Source: Blastobasis lacticolella (Eukaryota > Arthropoda > Insecta > Lepidoptera > Blastobasidae). From it: a stretch of 64,000 nt of DNA. Of this stretch, positions 47,501 to 59,500 are shown one piece after another. The translations under genes were made by a program, and so were the position numbers. The stretch covers positions 19,041,622 to 19,105,621 of the forward strand of contig LR990044.1 of the NCBI GenBank assembly GCA_905147135.1, written 5' to 3'. Position 1 is the first letter of the stretch. Each line of letters starts with the position of its first letter. The notes beneath the pieces were generated by a model that ran no database searches, had not been told where the DNA came from, and worked only from the letters and a program-made list of their open reading frames with translations.

Positions 47501-50500
47501 GATAATTAGGACAAATGTTATATAATAGGGTCTCCAGAGAGTTAAAATAATCAATATGTAGTGAGGGACTATAAAACACGGCAAGCAAAATCTTTTTATA
47601 GTGAAGTGTTAACTCAACGAAAAGGTGTTCAGCAGAGCCAGAATAGAGACTAGGTGATGCGCTGATAACTTTGTACGGAATGTGTTCACGGAGATAGACA
47701 GCTACACCACCGCCTCCCTTGCCCGTTCGGTCATTGCGAATAAGGATGTAGCCAGGAAGTGAGAATTGAGAAGAAGAAAGAGAGGGTTTAAGGAAAGATT
47801 CAGAAACAAGAACAGCATCCACAGGGCTGTTAGTAAAAGAAGCCAGTATGTCGGCGTAGTGACCAGGAATGCTCTGGGAGTTGATATGGACAACATTAAA
47901 GTTATTTGGGAACCTGGAAAAGGAGACCTTCAGCTGTTCATGCACGGAAAGACATGTAGATGCATCAGCGTCACTCTCAGAGTCGGCGCTAACAAAACTA
48001 TCTGTTGATGAAGAGCATGTAAAAAAGCCATCATCAAAGGCAAGCGGACTATTCATATACCTAATATACTTATAATAAATAAAATAATATTATATTTCTA
48101 TGCGATACCTACTATATAACTAATTTAATTAAATAACCTATTGATATTAATTCATCACCATCACTTGTCTCAGCGTGCTGAAGGAGATGTTTATAAAAGT
48201 TAACAACATAATAAATTGACGTGAGCAAAAAAAAAAAAAAGTAATAAACAAAAATGCACTAATTGAACGTCGGTCACTTAAACAGGATTCCAGGCCAAAA
48301 AATAAAAACTACTTTTGCAATAACCAAACGCAGTAAAAAAAGTAATCAGACTGTCAATGTCAGTGTCTGTCATTAGATTTGTGGTTAGAATTTAAACATG
48401 TAAACAACAGAATTTTTAACAAGAGAATTAGAGAATTACCTACATTTAACGAATCTACATAATTTAGTAAAGTGACCTCCGATAAACTAAAAAAGAGTTT
48501 ACTTAAATTAAAATTACCACCAAATTCTTGGAACAGCCAAAATAAAAGTGAGCTACTTCCTTGTTCTCTTCACGATGGTGGCGGCCGTTGGCTTCGATGC
48601 AGTGGCCTTCGCCTTTGTAGGCACCGCTGGCTCCACTTGAGCAGCAGCTTTGTCGGTCTCCGTACTCGGCACAGGATCCTTAGCCACTGGAAAAGCGGTG
48701 ACCAGAGCCTCCAGCTCGGCTACAGTCTCTATCTTCCGGCGGGACTTATTTGGAAGAATTATCGTGATTTTCGCGTCCACTGACCAGCAGCTCCTAACAC
48801 CATAATATTCTCGGGCTGTCATGAAGAGATCATGCCTATATTTCGTGAGAAATTCAGACACAACCACACCAGTCCCCTTGAGGGTGGTCTTAGTGTCCCA
48901 CACGAGGCGTCGATGTTCTAGGTCGCGAAAACGGACCAAGACTGGGCGAGGCTTGCCTTTCCTAGAGGCACCCAAGCGATGACAGGATCGCAGGTCCCCA
49001 ACGGTAAGATCCGATATATGCATCTTATTGGATATGATGCTTACAATGTCCTCACTAATGTTTTCCTCTTTTGCTTCAGCGACCCCGTGAAAGAGGAGTG
49101 CCTTCCGCCGAAAGAATGCCTCATGCCGTTCCTGACCCAGGGCCAGGATCTCAACATGGGACAAGACTTTTTTAAGAACTTGCCACACAGAACTTTTATA
49201 GTCTACGAACTCACGGGCTAAGGCTGGCATATCAGGAAGCGAAGGTGGAGGTGATGTTAATGCCTTCTCAAGGCGCTCCTCAAAGCTGCTCATCCTCGCG
49301 AATAACCCACTGATGTCATCTTTGGTGGAACCAAGTCGAGATGAAGACTCCATAGTAGTGGTGAAGTGAAGTGGTGATATGATAAAAGTGATAGTGAACA
49401 GGAGACAGTAACTTTATATGCACAGTGAGTAGTGATGAGATAAAGAATTAATTATGTAGTGACATATAATAAAAATGTAATTATACTATTTTTTAATAAT
49501 TTAAAATGTGCAGCTTGATTATTAGATGTTGCTTTGGCTACTGACTTTTGGTGGGGGGAGCCCTCTCAAAAGAAAGAAGAGGTGTAGCCCTGCTCATTAG
49601 CAACCGAGTAGCACATGAAATAGTCAGAATCCATCACGTGGACAATAATAGCCTAGCTGTACGAATCAACATTAGCATACAGGGCCATCTACACCCAATA
49701 GAACTACTCATTATAACTAATCACCTACCATCGACAGCAACAAATCCCCTAGCAAAAACGGGTGCCTTAATTACGCAGTCGCCAAAACGTACTCAATTAC
49801 TTATTCTGGGCGACTTTAACGCACACATCGGAAAAGAAGATGTAAAACTTCTAGCCCAAAAAACGGCTGGTCCAAATTTATACCACCTGAAATCCAATCG
49901 AAACGGGGACCTATTGCTGTCGTTTGTACAACAACACAATCTGTGTATAAACAGTACCTGGGGACGCCCATCAGCAAAGGTAACATGGAAAGTTGGAAAC
50001 AGGTGTTCACAAATTGACCACATGATGTCGCGTCGTACCAACACGATCAAACCATATGCGATTAAAGGTGAATGGATCTCTAAAATAAGTACAGACCATA
50101 AGCTATTATGGGGAAGCGTTTATATACCCGCCGACCAGCAACAACCTCCAATAACAACGTGCAAAATAACAAAAAATAACTATAAACGGTTTGACTATAG
50201 TTTGCTCCAAGAGAAATATATAAGAGAGAAGTTCCAAAACAAGGTAAGTGAAAAACTAGAAACCTTATTCAAACATGCAAACACAAACGAAGATATATCC
50301 GGCAAGTGGCAATTACTAAATAACATACTTAAACAATCAGCCCAAGAAACACTCCAAATAACAAAAGTAAGATCCCGACAGATGCGGGTCGCATTAGCCG
50401 ACTTACAGAAAGCGCGTTTTTTGTGTAAGTTTGAACCGAGCAACCCAGATCATAAAAACCAACTGAAAAAGGCGCGAACTACTTATAGGAAAGTCATCGA

Positions 50501-53500
50501 ACAACAAGATATGGAAGACTGCAGGCAGTTCTTTAGGAACCGAAGTAAGCAACATAGGGCAACACGAATGAAAATTACGTACAAATACCTCAAGAAACAC
50601 AAAAAAAAATAACAAACCGAGGTCAAAGTAAATATTATATCCCCATGTCCAATTGGATTAACGAACTAAACAAAATGAAAGGTCCAACAATCGACACTGT
50701 CCCAGAACATAACCCAATACCTGAGACAGAGTATCCCGATGAAAAAACCATAACAGAAATCATAAATAGCATGAAAAACGGGACAGTTCCAGGGACGGAC
50801 CAGGTCGTTGTAGAACTGTACAAAGCGGCCCCAAAAATTTTTATTGAAGAGCTCGCTGGCGTAATGAAACTCGCTTGGCTCAGAAATACAGTTCCGGAAG
50901 AATGGCGGCTCACTAGACAAGTTCCTATCCCAAAGGTTAGAAACCCGAAACAGGTGTCGGATTTCCGGAAGATATCCATATGTAACGTCGGGTATAGAAT
51001 ATATGCCAATTACATTTTAAAAAGAATTGACGAAAAAGTCCAATTAGGAAATTATCAGGCGGCCTTCTTACAAGACAGGTCGACCGATGACCATATGTTT
51101 ACACTCAGGCGCATACTGGATACCAATTGGAACGCGGGCATCAAAACATACGTCGCAGCACTCGATATTGAAAAAGCATTTGACACTGTCAAGCTTGAGG
51201 CACTGCGGGATATACTCCTCACCCGCACCGGTACTCACCTAACGAATAGGATATTAGAGGCTTGCATGAAGGAAAAAACGCTTATTTCCTGGTGCGGTCA
51301 CAATACCGACATCATAGATAAAGGAAAAGGTGTTAAGCAAGGATGCCCACTGTCTCCTAGACTATTCACAATAGTCATGGACGAGGTACTGCGGACACTT
51401 GAAGAGGAAGACGAAGAGGTCAGCCTTGACCAAGATCTTAAAATCACGCCTCCGCTCATCTTATCTTTTGCCGATGACGTAATTCTTATTGGAATTGACA
51501 TAACCAAATTGGACAGGACCATATCTAAAATGAAAAAACTTCTTGAGAGTGTTGGACTTGTCATAAATGAGTCTAAAACCAAATTGATCATCCGAGATCC
51601 AATCAATCCGGCAACTAGCAACCTCAGCAGCGTATCTCTAGGGGGTGCGATAATCCAACAATTACAAAAACAATAAAATATCTAGGCACGTACCTTACAG
51701 CCTCCCACGACAGGCGGAGCTGCATTAAGCATCGGTGCCACAAGGCAGTCACCCATTCCAAAATAGTCAACCCTTTTGTGAAGAACCACAGATTGGAGTG
51801 GAAAATCGCAAGATTAATATATAAAATGGTCTTATGTCCAACCATGACATACGGAATGAACGTAGCATCCCAAACAAAAACCAATCGTTCAAAATTACGG
51901 AGGTACGAGAGACACATTTTGGGGAGCATGTTAAATCTCTGCAGAGACAAACCCCGCAAAAAAATATGGCAAATCTTAGATGGTAAAACTATCACAAAAA
52001 TAATCAAAGTCCGTAGACTATCGTATTTCGGCCACATAATAAGACGCGACACACCACATATACTGCACGCAGCCAGAGAATACAGAGAAAACAAACGCAA
52101 AGTCGGCCGGCCGATCTTTACATGGGAGGACTCGCTAGATCAGGACATAGACAAGTATACCAGAAGATCCAAGGAATCCTGGAAGGAATTAGCACGAAAC
52201 AGGACCCTGATGAAAAGGGAAGCAGATAAAGTATATAAATCACAGGAAACGGATTCCGAATCAGAGCCAGAGAGCCTACAAACCTCCTGCACTGCAAACA
52301 AATCCGCAGAAGATGACCAGGATCAACCCGGAATAACACTCACTGCAGAGCCAACAGAACACCATAACCGGAGCAGAACCAACCACAGCAGTCTATAGCA
52401 TCCATCTTTTATATATTTACACACCAAGTATATTATCTATCCTCCCTCACACTGGCTCGATGTATGAATTCTTGTCGGTTCTAATCTAACTCCTGTCGCT
52501 CCCATCCTGACTGCGAAAGCCCTACAGTCCCCTCGCATCTACGTGCGCACTGGTATCTCGGGCTGGAGGTAGCGCAAATCAGCCGGGGACGCGATGTGGT
52601 GTCGCCTAAGTCCAACAACTCCCACGTCCGCGACGGTATCCGGAGCAAACCAGTTCTTCGGGTGATACCCGTGCCACCCGCTGAACTCGGTTGCTCAAAA
52701 TACAAGTACAGACGACGGAATCACGGACGTAGGCGACATCATACCTGGTTCTTTCTGATATGACCTACATACACCCTTGCAGAAGAACTTCTGGCTGGTG
52801 TTGTACCTGGAACGGAACGGAACGGAACGGTTCGCGCCAAGTTTGCCGATTATTGAATTGTAGCATCTTTTCAAGACCCCGTATCACCCTTTCCACTAGA
52901 TGGATGTAGGGTAATTAATATAAGGCATACGATGGCATAAAACAGAGCTCGGTTGAAAGTGTTTTATTTCCGACTCGCCCTTGCATCGTCAAACGACTTT
53001 ATGTTATACTGCGTAAGGACGGCAACTGACGGCTGGTCGGCGCCAGCCAAATCGGAATATCTGTTACTATTATTTGAGGAATCCTCTCCAGGAAGCTGAT
53101 TTTGGGCTAACGTCCATTGAATCATTCAGTCCATTGAGACTAATTATTTAATTTGAAGAATACAAGCTGAAGATTAGACATAGCAGAAGGATGAGAAAAA
53201 TATAATAAAAAAAAAAATAATCATCTTCGCGTTAATGTCCCGGTTGTGCTCTCGCGCACGAGGGCCCGGGGTCCGCCTTGACCATGATCCAGGATTTGGC
53301 AGGTCAGGTAATTACAGTGGAGCGACTGCCATCTGACCTCTATGACCCTGCTACCAGGGGAACCTGACCAGGTTGGATCATGGTTACACATCCAGTCGCC
53401 TGAATGTGCAGGTTTCATCACGATGTTTTCCCTCACCGTAAGAGCATCGGTTAGTATTCAACTAATGTACGTAACTCAGAAAACAGTCATTGGTACATGG

Positions 53501-56500
53501 CCGGAGCGGGATTCGAACCCGGGACCTCTGGCTTACGAGTCGTATACTCTAACCGCTCGGCCACCGAGCTCTAATGAGAAAAATATAATGGAAGAAAAAA
53601 ATAAAAGATGGCACAAGTAGGAATAGACCGCTAGGGTCACGATGATGACGATGGCAAGAAATGTTATAAAATACTTTCGTAATGTTTTTTTCAGGTAGAA
53701 CGTTTCCAGTAGAGCAGCTATTTTTGGATGATATCATGGAAATTACTAACTACGTGCTTGAAGAAAATGGTCCATACGCGCGGAAAATTAAAAAAGGTGA
53801 GAATTTTTTTTGAGATATTTTTTTAAGGTTGCTTAAATTAAAATTTATGTCATAAAAATTAAGTAATATTTTTGGTCGTTAAATCAGGGTTCGTAGCGTG
53901 GTGCCCGAAATAATCAAGAGATGTCTGTGATAATTATCTGTTATTTGAGCTGTGTGGTGTCCGGCAGAGTAGAATAGCACCAACCCCTTACACTCGTGGG
54001 TGATCACTAATGTTTTCGAGGCAAAAGATCTAGAGACTCCGTAGGCTGTAAAATGGGCAGCAGCGTTTTCCGATTATGTTTATAACACTGCGATCTACTG
54101 GATTATATTTATAACCCGCCCGCCTATGGCTGTTATGGGCTATGATGATGAACCGTTATCAAGATAATTATTAAAGAAAATATATTGTCAATTTGGAGCC
54201 CTAATTTAACAATCTTCCATACTTAATTTAATTATAACATAATATTAAATGCATTCGAAATACAATTCCAGGCGACAAGAAAGGTGGTCTCGACCTAGAA
54301 ACGGAACTGGAAACCTGCGACGTCAAATCGGAAGCAACGGAACCCCCGAAAGTGACAATTCACGATGAGAACCTATCCATAGCTCAGACCATAGCGCGGT
54401 ACCCTAAATGCTCGAAAATGACTTGCAAAAATATGTACCTAATGGATACTGAAAAGGTTGGTTACATCTGAAAACTAGCTTACACCTACTTTACCCCTAC
54501 TTCCTCTTTTTTCTTGCTTATAAACCTTCCCCTTGAATCACTCTATCTATTGTCAAAAACCGCATTAAAATCCGTTGCGTAGTTTAAAAGATCCAAGCGT
54601 ACATAGATACATAGGAGCAGACGGCGGGAAGCGACATTGTTTTGTACTGTGTATTTTTTTTTAATATCAATTGGCTTGCATTCTATGTATAGACTAGACA
54701 ATCATTTGACCTAAAATTCGTCATTTTGATTTTCCTTGTTATGTCTTATAATACAGCTGGCGGAGCGAGGTTTACCAAGGTCTCGGGAACCGATTGGCAC
54801 CCCGTGACGGGATATCATTATTATGGATTTCTGTAGATTTTGATGTATCATTCACCTCACCAAGACAGAGCTAGCAATGCCTCGTAAGTTACAAAATTAA
54901 TCGAGCCGTTAGGACTGCAGCCAGTGACTAAGAACAATATGAATACATGATTCTCCTGACGCCGTCGGATAAAAAGTATTCAGAGCTATTCTCGCGCTGT
55001 CAGATTTTGAATTCAACATTTTTCTTAAAACGATCTTCAATATTAAATGATTGTAGAAGATCGTTGACAATAAGTTTGTTGGCTTTTCAAAGATTTCAGT
55101 GACATTTTTATAGAGATTTGTACCTAGAAAAAACGTCGAATTCGGGATGTCTTAGTGCAAGAATAGGCCCCCAGGGCGCTCATTCCATAACCCAAGAGTA
55201 ATGGCACAAAGTCCCTATGATTTCAAGCATCCATAATAAAAATTGTTTAGGTAAAACAACGCGTGATTAATACCCCTGGATACCGTGATTGATACAAACG
55301 TCCAGGCTGCTGTAATTACTTACCATCAGGCAGGCCGCAACCTTGTTTGCTACCTTAGTGGTATATAATTAAAAATACATTATTTTCTCCCCATTCCAGA
55401 TAAACCAAGACTTAATAGAGCACGTTTTAACGTACATAACCGAAGGTTCCCACAAGTGGCCCAAGGAGGGCGCCATATTGATATTCCTGCCTGGCATCGC
55501 GGAGATCATGTCTTTGCACGACCAGCTAGCTGAGAGCCACACGTTTAGTCCAAAGTACGTAATATTTGTAGCGACGTCTAATAGGAAAGCTCAACAATAC
55601 TCATTATACGCAATAACATAGTTCGAAGCGTCGGTGGTTAGTGGTAAAGGTATCCGACTCGCAAGAGAGGTACCGAGTTTGAATCCCACTGCCGCCATGT
55701 ACCAATGACTCTTTTCTAAGTTATGTATGTACATTAGTTGCACACTAACCGATGCTCTAACAGTAAGGATAAACATCGTGATAAAACCTGCACATTCAGG
55801 CGACTCAATGTGTAACCATGATCGTTACCTGATCTGCCAAATCCTGGATCATGATCAAGGCGGACCCAGGGGCCTCGTGCGCTTGTGCAAAACCGGGTCA
55901 TTAACGCCAAGATGACATAGGTCCCTTCTTGGTTGGTATCCAAATGAGCGATGTCAGTTCGAAAGAACGTTTCCCGCTGGTAGGTAGATGCCTGTAGCTG
56001 ATGCCGGTGGTGACCACTTTATATCAGCCGCCTGTCTAACGCATAACATAATAATGGTAGAGCTCGTCTAATCTAAAATGACGCGCCCCACTATCGCATT
56101 AACGCACACAAGCAAGTTTAAAATATGGACGCAATACATATACAAATGCCGTTGTAATTGGTCATTCAGTTGCCGGTGAGATTCAAACGTAGGAATACGC
56201 GTCGTTCATTGGCTCCCACCAGATGAAGTGTCGTTATCAATATTTGCACTCACACATCGAAATGAACTAAGTAGTGGGGCGCGTCATTTTAGACTAGACG
56301 AGCTCTAATGGCGTATAAAAACTAATTTTGACAATACCGCGATGCGAAATGATGTGGAATGTGTTTTCTCCCGAAGTCTTTGCTTTACACTGCAACAACG
56401 GGTTTTTTAAAAGGCATGCCATTAACGCCATGAGGATGAAACGCGATTACATAGTTGGCTAGAATCGCATACGTGTGACCACAAATATCTCCCATTTCAT

Positions 56501-59500
56501 TACACACCAAATAACCTAAATCCTAACATCATTCCAGGACCGGAAGATACGTGCTAGTGCCTCTCCACTCGACGTTATCGAGTGAAGAGCAAGCGCTGGT
56601 CTTCAAAAAGCCTAGGAAGGGCGTCCGCAAGATCGTGCTCTCGACCAATATCGCCGAGACCTCGGTCACCATCGACGACTGTGTCTTCGTCATCGACTGC
56701 GGACGGATGAAGGAGAAACGGTAATAATACATACATACATACATATATTCATACACACTCACTCATGCCCGTATTCCATACCGATCAAACAAAGTGCTAT
56801 ACCGCGTCTGTCTGGCTGTCTGTCGCGGTAAACTCAAAAATACTGAACGGATGTTCATGCGATTTTCTGCAATAGAGAGACTTATTCATGAGGAAAGTTT
56901 AGGAAATTCTCCGCCTAATTTGTTAAGGAGGCGTTTGCGTCGCTATCTTACACTGCATACTCTACTGGTATTAAGTGTTACTTTACTGACTCAAATTACA
57001 CAATAACTTACATTATTATAAAAAAATATTTAAAAAGTATCGTTACGCAAGGGGCCCTAAACTGTTCAAGCAATCCGCGGGTCCCCAGGGGAAGACCTTG
57101 GAAGAAGCACATAATACTTAAGAGGAATGTCTGTTAGACCAGTCCTCCATACATACGTAGTTTTTTTTCAATATTACGCTATTAAAGCCAATGAAATTTC
57201 GTAGATGTGATTCAGAAATCAATATCTATGTTTGTAATTTGTCAGATTTTCGTTAAAATATATCGTTTTAAAGTTACACGGGATTTACGATTTAAATGTA
57301 TATTTTAAATCCAGTGCAACTTTGAAACGGGAACTCGCCTTAAAGACAAAAAAGGATAGTCTTCGGCAGGATGTCAAGAGTACCACTTCAATTCACGATA
57401 TCGGTAAAACGAAATTGTAACCGGGCGTAAGTATTGGCAAGTCGTAAGGGTTGGCAAGGGAATGTGTATTTCGACCATTTCGTCAGCGACCGTGTGGCCT
57501 AATGGATAAGGCGTCGGACTTCGGATCCGAAGATTGCAGGTTCGAGTCCTGTCACGGTCGAAAGTTTTTTTTTATCCTAACATTCCCCTTGTTATCTAAA
57601 GTTGGTTACTAAGCGAATTTAAAAATAAAATATTTAATTCGAATTACTTATAATTTAAAGTCAAAACTTTTTCCAAAGTAAAAAATCACCAGTTCTACTT
57701 TCGCACATGAAATACTGGTACAAACCACAATGTGACACTCTTATCTATTGGTGAAAACCGCATTAAAATCCGTTGCATCACGCAACGGATTTTGATAGCG
57801 ACTTTATTTTATTTATCACCTACTGTTTGAAGATAACCAATTTTTGTAATATAAATAAAATTCTGAATGTCAAACAGGACATTGTATCCCATTTGTTTAC
57901 GGCCTTTTCGGTAATTGTTTCCAATAATAACCTAACTGGATCTAGTTTCGCGGTTTTCGGGTCTCTATCGTCATCCACCAAGCAAGCGAACCTGAAATTA
58001 GAGTGTCCTGAATGAGTGTGTGAATACCGCCTATGATCGTGAAAATATTTGATTCTAAGGTATAGGTCAAGGCTTATCAGACTTTTTCTGTCGGTTAGGT
58101 TATTACTTTTCAAACTAGCTTACAGAAAATCGCTATTATCTGATCTGTTAAATCCTGAATCACGCTCAAGGCGAAACCCATTGAGCGCACAACCGGGATA
58201 TTAATGCCAAGATTAATTTACTACTTACTATACTCAACACATATCCCTTCCATATTACTTATCTTGTATAACTTTTGTTAAGAAATTATATACAATTCAT
58301 AAAATCTTATCTTAGGTGGGTGCTTTTAAATTTAACTAAAGTACGATGTAATTTCATGAATAAATTATATATTTATTTATTGAGCGCGGTCCGGCTTTGC
58401 CTGGCATAGCCGGGCACGGTCCGGTCGTGACTGGCGTGGGGTGGGTATGCTGCTGCCATGGGGCGGCCAGCGTGTCACTGTGTGCTTCCTTCCTACTTTC
58501 CTACCCCCCTCCTTTTTGACGATTGAAAGAGATATTTAATGTCCTATTCAATAAATAAATTTTGAATTTTGAAATTTTGAATTTTTTGCATATCCACAGT
58601 TTCGACTCAAACCGCAACATGGAATCCCTAGACCTGGTCTGGGTATCCCGGGCCAACGCGAAGCAACGCAAGGGGCGAGCCGGCCGAGTCATGCCAGGCG
58701 TTTGCGTACACCTGTACACCTCGCATCGGTATAGCTACCATCTGCTGGAACAACCAGTGCCAGAGATACACAGGATACCCCTGGAACAGCTGCTTCTGAA
58801 GATAAAGATACTGCCGCTGTTCGAGAGTATGAATGTGCACGAGGTTTTGGGTGAGTTGGATTATTTTTCTTTTGATTACGGCTGGTGTAATTTTTTTTTT
58901 TATAAAATTATATTAGTAGGAAGCGTGACGGGTAGATGGGTCACTAGGAAAGCGGCAAGTGTCGCCCATAACAACTGCGTTTGATATATTTCGGTTTCGT
59001 AAAATGCAGAATCGCAAATAAACATATATTTATTGGTAAAATTCTTTACATGTTCAAACCTGTATTACGCTTACATACATTATTGAATTGGCCGTGTGGT
59101 GTCCGGCAGAGTAGAATAGCACCAACCCCTTACAGTCATGGGTGTCGTACAAGGTGACTAATGTTTTCGACGCAAGAGATCAAAAGTCTCCGTAGTCTGG
59201 AAAATGGGCAGCAGCATTTTCCATTGTTATATTTAAATACTGCGATCTCCAACCCGCTTGCCAAGCGTGGAGATTATGGCAATAACCTCCCCTTTCGTGG
59301 GAGAGGCCCTAAGTCCTGCAGTGGACTGTTACGGGCTGTGGTGATGATGACATTGAATTAATAAAAAATCCGAATATACCAATTATTCAATAATTCCAGT
59401 TAACAATTTGTACAATAACATTGATGTCAAATAACATTTATCGAACTAATTAGGTGTCTTATACTCCTCACACCTAAATTCCGCACATTGTTCCTCTCAC

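Larger units (their letters stand above)
44792..49545 (-). mobile_element. Element B: intact CR1/Jockey-type non-LTR retrotransposon nested in element A
   Basis: The - strand element has a 5' UTR, ORF1 (49353-48553), a 496-bp spacer, ORF2 (48056-45093) and a 300-bp 3' UTR. It ends in an AAT-repeat/A-rich tail (44791-44812 on the + strand as T-rich). TTTTG occurs at both junctions (44787-44791 and 49546-49550), with looser similarity over 11 bp. Both ORFs are uninterrupted, implying recent insertion. It sits antisense to the helicase and to element A. Confidence 0.9.
42915..52829 (+). mobile_element. Element A: RTE-like non-LTR retrotransposon with OTU protease domain (interrupted by element B)
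   Basis: It fills helicase intron 6. An identical 23-bp sequence flanks it at 42892-42914 and 52830-52852 (GTTCGCGCCAAG...CCGATTA), a target-site duplication. The 3' end is a short tandem GGAAC tail. The 5' UTR has a 21-A run at 42990-43010. Coding order is OTU protease, APE-type endonuclease, reverse transcriptase (FADD at 51467-51478), and a C-terminal region with [12 protein letters not shown] and [11 protein letters not shown] as in RTE-clade enzymes. Removing element B leaves about 5.2 kb. Two frameshifts (near 50601 and 51650) show the copy is dead. The long perfect duplication says the insertion is not ancient. Confidence 0.9.

Noticed and set aside
52481..52705. - strand 74-aa ORF in the 3' part of element A
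   Set aside because: Lies in the 3' UTR of element A, antisense, with no family resemblance.
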